Origin: Segatella hominis
GTDB lineage: Bacteria; Bacteroidota; Bacteroidia; Bacteroidales; Bacteroidaceae
Length of the DNA stretch: 64,000 bases
Direction of reading: 5' to 3'
Assembly: GCF_004535825.1 (NCBI RefSeq)
Contig: NZ_SGVY01000003.1
Coordinates: 1 to 64,000 of the forward strand
Made by a program: the position numbers and the translations under genes. Every line of letters starts with the position of its first letter. Positions within the stretch are counted from its first letter, which is position 1. Below, in pieces: positions 47,152 to 54,557 of this stretch. The notes under the pieces were generated by a model. That model made no database searches. It saw nothing but the letters and a program-made list of their open reading frames with translations, and was not told the DNA's origin.

Positions 47152-48162
47152 TTATTGTAATTGATTCCAAACATGATTAGCACCTTCACGACAAGCTCCC
47201 ATTTGAGGAGTCTCATCCGTCTGAAGCTGAATGCCACATTTTTGGCATTGATAAATATAAGCTGTTCCTACTTTACACAAACGTACCCAACGACTTCCAA
47301 CAAAGAAATTTGGGTAACATTTTCCTGCGTCTGGCTTGCTGTCAGACTTGAGTACCCTATAGCAATATTGACATTGCCAGTAATAGGTAGGGTTCAGTTT
47401 TGCTATGATCTCTTGGTAATAATTATCAAGCTCAGACGTGCCAAAAGCTGACACTGGAATTTCAGAACCTGCAACATTTACACAGTCTGCAGTTCCACTA
47501 ATTTTTCCATGAGTATCCATTTGGGCCTCATAAGAACATTGCGCAAAAACCAACTCCTCAGGCAAACTTCCAGGCATACCAAGCAAATAATCACGACATT
47601 GTCCTTCATAAACCAGATGAAATCCTTGTTTCATTTCTTGAACCATAGAAGGTTCACTTGTAAAAGTTTCCAGTTTCTTATTCAAAAAGAGAACTATTGT
47701 CTGTTTATTTGCAGGAATAAGAACATAATCTTTATCATGACATTTCAAATCCGAGAGTTTTAGCGTCTTAGCTTGCTCATAAATATACCCATCAAAGATT
47801 GATATTTGTTTGTTAACAATATCCGTCTTAATAGTCCAATCTGCACCTTGACTTGGAATACGTTTAACAATAAACTTTCCGCTGTCAAAATCAAGATAAG
47901 GTGCATAAAAATAAGTTTCAACATTTCCCAAAGGGTACACCTGTAAAGAATCACCCAATGTATCTACTACTATTTTATCTACATCAACATAAACGATATA
48001 GTGTTCTTTACCCACAGAGTCATTATATTGATTAAGAATGTACTTACCCTCCTTAGTCAACTCAGCAACACGCTCTTGAAACAAAGCGTTATAGTCTTTT
48101 CCGCAGGATACGGTCAGTATCAAGGAAAGAAACATTAGGAATATTGTCAATTTACTTTTCAT
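47152..48162 (-). CDS. Lipoprotein with two C-terminal zinc-ribbon-like motifs, unknown function
   Basis: About 336 aa. A lipoprotein signal (LSLILTVSCGKD, acylation Cys about 20) is followed by a mostly beta domain. The C-terminus has two similar halves, WQCQYCYRVL...GKCYPNFFVG.W and YQCQKCGIQL...GACREGANHVW, each with CxxC and a downstream Cys, as in a zinc ribbon whose fourth ligand may be His or Cys from elsewhere. The start is ATG 48162; an in-frame codon at 48171 also exists. It starts about 3-12 bp after the UDG-like gene. Zinc ribbons on an exported lipoprotein are uncommon. Confidence 0.7.
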   Translation of the reverse strand: MKSKLTIFLMFLSLILTVSCGKDYNALFQERVAELTKEGKYILNQYNDSVGKEHYIVYVDVDKIVVDTLGDSLQVYPLGNVETYFYAPYLDFDSGKFIVKRIPSQGADWTIKTDIVNKQISIFDGYIYEQAKTLKLSDLKCHDKDYVLIPANKQTIVLFLNKKLETFTSEPSMVQEMKQGFHLVYEGQCRDYLLGMPGSLPEELVFAQCSYEAQMDTHGKISGTADCVNVAGSEIPVSAFGTSELDNYYQEIIAKLNPTYYWQCQYCYRVLKSDSKPDAGKCYPNFFVGSRWVRLCKVGTAYIYQCQKCGIQLQTDETPQMGACREGANHVWNQLQ

Positions 48163-48173
48163 ACCATTCACTT

Positions 48174-48779
48174 TTAGTCATTAAACATATCTTGATACAC
48201 CTTACCCCATTCTCCCCAAGAATAAGATCGAGATGGATGATGTTGACGAATCATTAGAGCCTTGTCTTCACCACCGGTAGAAAACCAACGGGTATAAACC
48301 TTATCACCATTGGTAAGAGACATTTCTTCTCCATCCGTTTCCCCAAGACCATAAAGTCTATCAAAAAGGCCATAGCCCCAAACAATGATAACATCAGGCT
48401 TCAACTCTTCAATAACCTCCTTGAAGGCAGGAATAGAATCGTTAAATTGTTCATCGGTCTCTTTCACACCAGGAGCCTCAAGATTGAACTGAATGAAATT
48501 ATAGAATGCTACTTGATTCCATACATATCCTCTATCATCAACAGAAATCTCTCGATTCAACAAAGCTTTGGTTTGACTAGTGAAGCCTTTATAATAAGCT
48601 CCATCTTCTCCACTCAAGAATCCGTCCATCATATCTATTGTAAAACTATGATGGCAAGGACATCCTGCACTATCTGCATCATAGTGGCTATGCCCTAATA
48701 TCAAGACTTTCTTACCACTATTCAAGAATCCTTTCTCGTAATCCTTACCAACAAAAGGATAAGCATTTACATGTTTCAT
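48174..48779 (-). CDS. Uracil-DNA glycosylase superfamily-like protein
   Basis: A 201-aa protein. GKKVLILGHSHYDAD stands where UDG-superfamily enzymes have motif 1 (GxxPG replaced by GHSHY), PDVIIVWGYGLFDRLYG is the second strand and MIRQHHPSRSYSW is the HPS motif of the base-flipping loop. The fold assignment is reasonable; catalytic activity is uncertain because the motif-1 residues differ. It is the first gene of a four-gene operon with exported or membrane proteins, an unusual setting for a base-excision enzyme. A regulated-looking promoter precedes it. Confidence 0.65.
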   Translation of the reverse strand: MKHVNAYPFVGKDYEKGFLNSGKKVLILGHSHYDADSAGCPCHHSFTIDMMDGFLSGEDGAYYKGFTSQTKALLNREISVDDRGYVWNQVAFYNFIQFNLEAPGVKETDEQFNDSIPAFKEVIEELKPDVIIVWGYGLFDRLYGLGETDGEEMSLTNGDKVYTRWFSTGGEDKALMIRQHHPSRSYSWGEWGKVYQDMFND

Positions 48780-48815
48780 ATGCTATTCTATTTTAAAGTT
48801 ATTAAATGTCGGGGA

Positions 48816-48848
48816 CAAAGATAGTGATTCTACTTGACACTATCAAGT
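48816..48848 (-). promoter_or_regulatory. Promoter with overlapping dyad operators for the four-gene operon
   Basis: Minus strand: CTTG (48847-48844), 20 bp, TATCTTTG (48823-48816). Two dyads overlap it: ATAGTG-n11-CACTAT (48821-48843) and ACTTGA-CACTA-TCAAGT (48832-48848). Confidence 0.6.
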
Positions 48849-48985
48849 CCATAATGGTTCATAAGCGAAAATTCTCGATTTAGGCTTTACAAAAGTAGTA
48901 AAAATCGTTCTGTTTCATTGGTATATTATCATTTTGCCAGGTGTTCCCGAGACTTGGCGGGTTAAGATTTCGGTTTCGGCAAAAT

Positions 48986-49289
48986 AAAAAAGCGTGGGAA
49001 CTTACCAGTCACTCGTCCCACGGATTGAGGCCTTCGCATTGCCCTGCATTGTTGAACGAGCAACGTCGAAGCCCACGCCGATATGTATACACTTTCCCCA
49101 ATACGGATATAGACCTATCGCCTTGACGCAATAAGCCATACCAGTAAAGGGATGTGAATTAACACATCCCGAGAGCACCTACCGTTGCTATGTTCTGACA
49201 ATGCATGAAGTTTGCGAAGTTTCAATCCGTCAAGAACAAAGCGCTAAGTATGCGCCTTTTCCATTATGTCGCGATCCTTTTCAGAATCG
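48986..49289 (-). ncRNA. Candidate structured non-coding RNA, about 304 nt
   Basis: The minus strand has a complete promoter (49324-49294), no open frame, and ends in a hairpin (CGTGGGA 49022-49016 with TCCCACG 48999-48993) followed by six T. Between them lie several stems: GCGAT/ATCGC near 49289-49268, GTTCTTGAC/GTCAGAAC (about 49235-49193), the perfect GGGATGTG-n6-CACATCCC (about 49171-49150), and GCTTCG/CGAAGGC enclosing TTGC/GCAA (about 49074-49027). The CCCACGC strand of the terminator can also pair with an upstream GCGTGGG (49078-49072). No tmRNA, RNase P or SRP signature was found. Confidence 0.6.
48993..49022 (-). terminator. Terminator of the candidate ncRNA
   Basis: Seven-bp G/C-rich stem, then TTTTTT (A at 48986-48991 on the plus strand). 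Confidence 0.65.
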
Positions 49290-49293
49290 CTGA

Positions 49294-49324
49294 CAAATAT
49301 ACAAATAATGCTTGAAAGGACAAA
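49294..49324 (-). promoter_or_regulatory. Promoter of the candidate ncRNA
   Basis: TTTG (49324-49321), 19 bp, TATATTTG (49301-49294) on the minus strand, matching the consensus. Confidence 0.7.
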
Positions 49325-49340
49325 GAAAAAATGGCAAAAA

Positions 49341-49388
49341 TCCCTCAATGAGGGATAAAATTCATCAAAATCCTCCCTCAATGAGGGA
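49341..49388. repeat. Two TCCCTCAATGAGGGA dyads, 33 bp apart
   Basis: Identical 15-bp inverted repeats at 49341-49355 and 49374-49388, between the ncRNA promoter and the promoter of the SpmA/B-like gene. Confidence 0.7.
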
Positions 49389-49427
49389 TTTTCTATATAA
49401 AACGAACCCTAAACAAGTTTTTTGTTG

Positions 49428-49435
49428 TAATTTTG
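49428..49435 (+). promoter_or_regulatory. -7 box for the SpmA/B-like gene
   Basis: TAATTTTG; the -33 element is poor. Start near 49441, leader about 90 nt. Confidence 0.5.
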
Positions 49436-49467
49436 CAGCCGTGCTTGAAAAAACGACAAACAGGCTC

Positions 49468-49499
49468 TCTAACTTTCTACCACGTGGTAGAAAGTTAGA
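49468..49499. repeat. Perfect 32-bp palindrome in the leader of the SpmA/B-like gene
   Basis: The sequence is symmetric around the centre CACGTG (49481-49486), with arms TCTAACTTTCTAC and GTAGAAAGTTAGA and no mismatch. Confidence 0.75.
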
Positions 49500-49531
49500 A
49501 ACTATAGTAAATTGAAGAAATATACAAATAA

Positions 49532-50761
49532 ATGGTTTTAAATTACATTTGGATAGCATTTTTCGTGATTGCGTTCATCTTCGCACTCATCGGATTGGCA
49601 ATGGGAGATACGACTATCTTCCAGAAGATTGTAGATTCCACCTTCGACTCATCCAAGAATGCCTTCGAGATTTCTCTCGGACTGACGGGCGTGCTCGCCC
49701 TCTGGCTTGGCATCATGAAGATAGGAGAGAAGGCGGGAGTAGTGAATGTGTTGGCGAGAGCGCTCAGTCCAGTCTTCACCCGACTCTTCCCTGATATTCC
49801 AAAGAACCATCCGGTAATGGGAAGCATCTTCATGAATATCGCTTCGAATATGCTGGGACTCGATAATGCGGCGACACCTACAGGATTGAAGGCGATGCAG
49901 CAGATGCAGGAACTCAACACGAAGAAGGATACGGCAACGAACCCGATGATTATGTTCCTGGTTCTGAACACCTCAGGACTCACCATCATCCCTACCACCA
50001 TCCTTGCCTTCCGTGCCTCCTATGGTGCAGCCCAGCCTACGGATGTCTTCATCCCTATCCTGATGGCTACGCTCGTGGCTACGCTTGCCGGAATCATCAT
50101 CACTTCGCTCTGGCAGCGCATCAACATCCTGCAGCCGGTATTGCTCGCTACCCTGCTGGGAATGTGCGCCTTCGTAGGCATCATCATCTGGGGATTCGGG
50201 CAGATGGACAAGGACACAATGAATACGGTCACCACCTTGGCTTCTAACATGATTCTCCTGGGCATCATCCTCTGTTTTATCCTGGCTGGTTTCTGGAAGA
50301 AAGTGAATGTTTATGATGCATTTATCGAGGGAGCGAAGGAAGGTTTTACTACTGCGGTAAAGATTATTCCTTATCTCGTAGCTATCCTCGTGGGCATCGG
50401 CGTGTTCCGTGCTTCTGGAGCGATGGATATGGTGATTCAAGGCATTTCGTGGTCGGTAGAACAATGCGGCTTGAATGCCGATTTCGTAGGCGCCCTGCCT
50501 ACCGCCATCATGAAACCACTGTCGGGAAGTGGCGCACGAGGCATGATGCTGGAGGCGATGAAGAACTATGGTCCTGATTCGTTTGTGGGCAGATTGAGTT
50601 GCATCTTCCAGGGTTCCACCGATACCACCTTCTATATATTGGCAGTATATTTCGGAAGCGTAAGCATCAGGAATACCCGTCACGCCGTAGCTTGCGGCTT
50701 GCTCGCCGATTTGGCAGGAGTCATCGCAGCAATCGCAATAGCATATTTATTCTTCGGATAA
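49532..50761 (+). CDS. Fused SpmA/SpmB-like nucleoside-recognition (Gate) membrane protein
   Basis: A 409-aa polytopic membrane protein. The first half resembles SpmA (FEISLGLTGVLALWLGIMKIGEKAGVV, NMLGLDNAATPTGLKAMQQMQ) and the second half resembles SpmB (GAKEGFTTAVKIIPYLVAILVGIGVFRASG, FVGRLSCIFQGSTDTTFYILAVYFGS), each with a Gate domain. In spore formers these are two genes; this organism type does not form spores, so the role is some transport or membrane function not established. It is separated from the flippase gene by 101 bp. Confidence 0.87.
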   Translation: MVLNYIWIAFFVIAFIFALIGLAMGDTTIFQKIVDSTFDSSKNAFEISLGLTGVLALWLGIMKIGEKAGVVNVLARALSPVFTRLFPDIPKNHPVMGSIFMNIASNMLGLDNAATPTGLKAMQQMQELNTKKDTATNPMIMFLVLNTSGLTIIPTTILAFRASYGAAQPTDVFIPILMATLVATLAGIIITSLWQRINILQPVLLATLLGMCAFVGIIIWGFGQMDKDTMNTVTTLASNMILLGIILCFILAGFWKKVNVYDAFIEGAKEGFTTAVKIIPYLVAILVGIGVFRASGAMDMVIQGISWSVEQCGLNADFVGALPTAIMKPLSGSGARGMMLEAMKNYGPDSFVGRLSCIFQGSTDTTFYILAVYFGSVSIRNTRHAVACGLLADLAGVIAAIAIAYLFFG

Positions 50762-50862
50762 GAGTCTCCCACAGATTTCACAGATTTACACAGATAATCT
50801 TTGAATGACGGCGCAAGCCCAATTTAACATTCAACACTTTACATTCAACATTAAGAAAGATA

Positions 50863-52326
50863 ATGGCAAGTTTAAAATCACTCGCAAAGGATACCGCCAT
50901 CTATGGTTTGAGCAGTATCATCGGCAGATTCCTCAACTATCTGCTTGTACCACTCTATACGGCTAAGATCAGCGCCGCCAGTGGTGGTTATGGTGTCATC
51001 ACCAACATGTACGCCTATACGGCGTTACTCCTCGTTATCCTGACCTACGGAATGGAGACCACCTTCTTCCGTTTTGTCAACAAGGAGGGAGAGAATTCTG
51101 AGAAAGTTTATCACACGGTATTGAGCATGGTGGGCTTCACCTCCCTACTCTTCATCGCCTTAGTATTCCTCTTCATCACGCCTTTGAGCGATGCGATGGG
51201 CTACGCCGACCATCCGGCTTACGTATGGACCATGTTCGTAACCGTGGCTATTGATGCTTTCCAGTGCATTCCTTTCGCTTATCTCAGATACAAGAAGCGT
51301 CCGCTGAAGTTTGCAGCCTTCAAGTTGCTCTTCATCGGTCTGAACATTGCGCTCAACCTGGTTTACTACGTCATCATGGATGGTCACGATGTGGGTTATG
51401 CTTTCTACATCAACCTGGTTTGTACCGCCTCCATCACCTTCTGTTTCTATAAAGAACTGAAGGAAGGATTCATGGGCGAGAAATGTTCCTGGAGCGAGTG
51501 CAAGGTGCTCGTCAGGAAGATGCTGGGCTACAGCTGGCCTATCCTCGTGCTCGGTATTGCCGGTATTCTGAACCAGACTGCCGATAAGATTCTCTTCCCT
51601 TACATCTATGAGAAGGGCGATGCTCATGCGCAGCTCGGAATCTACGGAGCAGCCAGCAAGATTGCGATGATCATGGCGATGATTACCCAGGCTTTCCGCT
51701 ATGCTTACGAGCCATTCGTATTCGGCAAGGCAAAGGATAAGGACAACCGACAGACTTACGCTTCGGCGATGAAGTATTTCGTCATCTTCACCCTGCTTGC
51801 CTTCCTGGTAGTGGTAGGTTATCTGGATGTATTGCGCCACATCATCGGTCGCGACTACTGGGATGGTTTGAAGGTAGTGCCTATCGTAATGGCTGCCGAA
51901 ATCATGATGGGAGTATATTTCAACCTCAGTTTCTGGTACAAGCTCATCGACAAGACCATCTGGGGTGCTTACTTCTCAGGCATCGGTTGTGCGGTATTGA
52001 TTGCCATCAACGTTATCTTCGTACCTATCTATGGTTACATTGCCTGTGCCTGGGCTGGTTTCGCAGGATATGGAACAGCCATGCTTCTCTCCTACTTCGT
52101 GGGTCAGAAGAAGTATCCTATCAACTATCCGGTGAAGGAGATGATGATCTATGTGGTTCTCGCCCTCATCCTCTTCGCAGGAATGACCGAGGCTAATAAG
52201 TTCTTCTCCAGTGGAATTGCCTGCCTCATCAACACAGTACTCATCCTCATCTTCGCCGCTTATCTCGTGAAGAAGGATTTCCCATTGAAGAGCCTGCCGG
52301 TGATAGGAAAGTACTTTAGGAAATAG
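50863..52326 (+). CDS. Polysaccharide biosynthesis/flippase-like protein (MOP superfamily)
   Basis: A 487-aa protein with about 12-14 membrane helices and the usual MATE/Wzx-like start KDTAIYGLSSIIGRFLNYLLVPLYTAKIS, followed by GVITNMYAYTALLLVILTYGMETTFFRF. Such proteins flip lipid-linked oligosaccharides across the inner membrane. No sugar transferases flank it, so the substrate is not indicated. Same direction as the SpmA/B-like gene. Confidence 0.85.
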   Translation: MASLKSLAKDTAIYGLSSIIGRFLNYLLVPLYTAKISAASGGYGVITNMYAYTALLLVILTYGMETTFFRFVNKEGENSEKVYHTVLSMVGFTSLLFIALVFLFITPLSDAMGYADHPAYVWTMFVTVAIDAFQCIPFAYLRYKKRPLKFAAFKLLFIGLNIALNLVYYVIMDGHDVGYAFYINLVCTASITFCFYKELKEGFMGEKCSWSECKVLVRKMLGYSWPILVLGIAGILNQTADKILFPYIYEKGDAHAQLGIYGAASKIAMIMAMITQAFRYAYEPFVFGKAKDKDNRQTYASAMKYFVIFTLLAFLVVVGYLDVLRHIIGRDYWDGLKVVPIVMAAEIMMGVYFNLSFWYKLIDKTIWGAYFSGIGCAVLIAINVIFVPIYGYIACAWAGFAGYGTAMLLSYFVGQKKYPINYPVKEMMIYVVLALILFAGMTEANKFFSSGIACLINTVLILIFAAYLVKKDFPLKSLPVIGKYFRK

Positions 52327-52444
52327 GCAAGTACAGAAGCACTTTGCCTAAGAAAACTAAGAATAAAAAGGTCTTCGAGATATATAGAAGAAAGCTGTCG
52401 GAACATATAGTAGATGTTCCCGATATATATATAAGATCAGAAAA

Positions 52445-52490
52445 CGCCCAACAGCTGATGTGCAATCGTTGTTCAGTTGTTGGGCGGATT
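52445..52490 (+). terminator. Terminator after the flippase gene
   Basis: CGCCCAACA (52445-52453) pairs with TGTTGGGCG (52478-52486), followed by TTTT. A second hairpin (GAACAT/ATGTTC, about 52400-52419) precedes it. Confidence 0.7.
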
Positions 52491-52521
52491 TTAGACAAAT
52501 AACACAAGGCTTTGTTATGCT

Positions 52522-52529
52522 TACCTTTG
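52522..52529 (+). promoter_or_regulatory. -7 box for the DinD-RhuM gene
   Basis: TACCTTTG, 30 bp before ATG 52560. Confidence 0.55.
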
Positions 52530-52559
52530 TCGCATATAAACATAAAAGGAACCATCATA

Positions 52560-53933
52560 ATGCAAGATACAAACAACAATAACAAAGAATTGCAATCTCC
52601 TTTCGAGCAACTGCGAGAGGTAGATGCCGATGGCAAGGAATGGTGGAACTCCAGAAAGCTGGCTCGTGTAATGGGCTATGGCAAATACTGGAACTTCGAA
52701 CGCGTCATCGCCAAGGCACAGGCTTGGACATCACAGAAAGGTTACCCTCTCGGAGAGCATTTCGTAGAAATCACTGAGATGGCAGAACTGGGAAGTGGTG
52801 CCATCAGAGAGGTGAGGAGCATTCGCCTCTCTCGTGCCGCCAGTATGGCTGTGACTATGAACGCCGATGCCAAAAAGGAGATGGTGAAGTTGGCTCGCCA
52901 ATATTTTAGTTCGACAATCACACCTGATGTAGCCGCCAAAAGCATGGAGTCATCCATCCTTATGTATAGAGGAGGACATAGAAAGGTGCAAGTGCAAGTT
53001 GTATTCGACGCCAATACATTCTGGCTTTCACAACAGAGAATGGCGGAATTGTTTGGGGTAACTGTTCCGACCATCAACTATCATCTTGAACAGATAAACG
53101 AAAGTGGCGAAATCCATTTGTCCGATGCTATTAGAAAAATTCGAATACCTTCGGACAAATGGTCAGGAGAAGTCATGATGTACAACCTCGATGTGGTCAT
53201 AGCGGTAGGCTATCGTGTAAACAGCTACGAGGCTACACAGTTCCGCATTTGGGCAACAGGAATTCTCAAAGAGTACCTCACCAAAGGTTTCGTACTGGAT
53301 GACGAACGCCTGAAAGGGAAAAATGTATTCGGGGCTGATTACTTCGATGAATTGCTCGACCGCATACGTGAAATACGTATAAGCGAACGTCGTTACTATC
53401 AGAAGATAACGGACATCTACTGCGAGTGCAGTTCTGACTATAACAAAGACTCCGAAGAAACCCGAGTTTTCTTCAAGACGGTACAAAACATAATGCACTA
53501 TGCTGTAACCAAACAAACAGCAGCAGAAATCATCTATGACCGTGCTGACTCTGAGCGTCCTCACATGGGTTTGACCACTTGGAAGAACGCTCCCGACGGA
53601 AGAGTCATCAAGTCGGACGTGACCATCGCCAAGAACTATCTGAGCGAAAAAGAAGTAGAATCACTGAATCGATTAAGCAATGCCTTCATTGATATTGCCG
53701 AGCAAAATGCTGAAGACCATATCTTGATGACTATGGCGGACTGGTCAATACTCTTACAGAAGTACATGGACTTGAACAATCGTCCTATGCTTCTTGACAC
53801 AGGACAAGTAACACATGAGCAAGCGATAGAAAAGGCTCTTACTGAATACGATAAATTCCGTGTCATCCAAGACCGTGAAATCATGTCGGATTTCGACAGA
53901 CAGTTGAAATTGCTATTTGGGGACAAGGAATAA
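52560..53933 (+). CDS. DinD-like/RhuM-family fusion protein
   Basis: A 457-aa protein in two parts. Residues about 15-125 match the DinD (DNA-damage-inducible D) domain: FEQLREVDADGKEWWNSRKL, NFERVIAKAQAW, HFVEITEMAELGSGAIREV, LSRAASMAVTMNADAKKEMV. From about 130 to the end it is a RhuM-family protein: LSQQRMAELFGVTVPTINYHL as HTH, EVMMYNLDVVIAVGYRVNSYEATQFRIWAT, FVLDDERLKG, and a C-terminal Fic/DOC-regulator-like helical region. The two are usually separate proteins. The start is ATG 52560, behind a TACCTTTG box. RhuM-type proteins are often on islands; the function is unknown. Confidence 0.85.
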   Translation: MQDTNNNNKELQSPFEQLREVDADGKEWWNSRKLARVMGYGKYWNFERVIAKAQAWTSQKGYPLGEHFVEITEMAELGSGAIREVRSIRLSRAASMAVTMNADAKKEMVKLARQYFSSTITPDVAAKSMESSILMYRGGHRKVQVQVVFDANTFWLSQQRMAELFGVTVPTINYHLEQINESGEIHLSDAIRKIRIPSDKWSGEVMMYNLDVVIAVGYRVNSYEATQFRIWATGILKEYLTKGFVLDDERLKGKNVFGADYFDELLDRIREIRISERRYYQKITDIYCECSSDYNKDSEETRVFFKTVQNIMHYAVTKQTAAEIIYDRADSERPHMGLTTWKNAPDGRVIKSDVTIAKNYLSEKEVESLNRLSNAFIDIAEQNAEDHILMTMADWSILLQKYMDLNNRPMLLDTGQVTHEQAIEKALTEYDKFRVIQDREIMSDFDRQLKLLFGDKE

Positions 53934-53979
53934 TCCAGAGATTGTAAAATCCTTTGTACGTAGTATCAAAGAACATCTT

Positions 53980-54519
53980 ATGAGAAATCAACTTAAAAAC
54001 AGATTAAGTATAAACGATATTTATTCTCTTTGCCTTCAGACGCAAGGCAAAGAGAATAATTGTTTAAAGGAAGAGCTTTACCAGCTCACCTTTGATGAAA
54101 ACGACCGGGTATCGTTCAATGCGCTTTGGGCTTTAGGCCATTTCGATGAAGCCAACAACCCGTGGCTTTTTCAGAAGCATGACGAACTGATAGATAGGGT
54201 TCTCGTAGAAAAGAATGAGACCAAGCGTCGCCTGATGCTTCAACTTCTTCTCCGTCAGCCTTTCGAGGAAGAATCACTCCGCTCCGATTTCATCGATTTC
54301 TGCATCGCCAAGATTACTGCCTGTTCCCAGCCCTACGCCATCCGCAGCTACTGCATGAAGCTCGCCTATGGGCAAATGAAGTATTATCCCGAGTTGCTTA
54401 CCGAATTGAAGGCTGCCTTGGATATGTTAGAACAGGAAGCGCTTTCACCAGGATTGTTATCGGCAAAAAGGCAAATTATGAAGAAAATCAAGCGAAGCCT
54501 TGGGAAATTCGGGAAATAG
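53980..54519 (+). CDS. Helical-repeat protein, unknown function
   Basis: About 179 aa from ATG 53980 (an in-frame start at 53917 would overlap the previous gene). It is all-helical with HEAT-like periodicity (DRVSFNALWALGHFDEANNPWLFQKHDELIDRVL, KRRLMLQLLLRQPFEE) and a basic C-terminus (KRQIMKKIKRSLGKFGK). No catalytic motif and no family recognised. It lies 46 bp after the DinD-RhuM gene and 38 bp before Fic. Confidence 0.65.
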   Translation: MRNQLKNRLSINDIYSLCLQTQGKENNCLKEELYQLTFDENDRVSFNALWALGHFDEANNPWLFQKHDELIDRVLVEKNETKRRLMLQLLLRQPFEEESLRSDFIDFCIAKITACSQPYAIRSYCMKLAYGQMKYYPELLTELKAALDMLEQEALSPGLLSAKRQIMKKIKRSLGKFGK

Positions 54520-54530
54520 TCGTAACTTTG
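54499..54530 (+). promoter_or_regulatory. Promoter of the Fic gene with 16-bp palindrome
   Basis: CTTG (54499-54502), 20 bp, TAACTTTG (54523-54530). The -7 box is the left half of the perfect palindrome TAACTTTGCAAAGTTA (54523-54538), a possible autoregulatory site. Confidence 0.6.
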
Positions 54531-54557
54531 CAAAGTTAAATATCAAGCATTACATCT

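Noticed and set aside
48941-49126. 61-codon plus-strand frame in the ncRNA region
   Set aside because: Overlaps the structured RNA and its terminator; no promoter on that strand.
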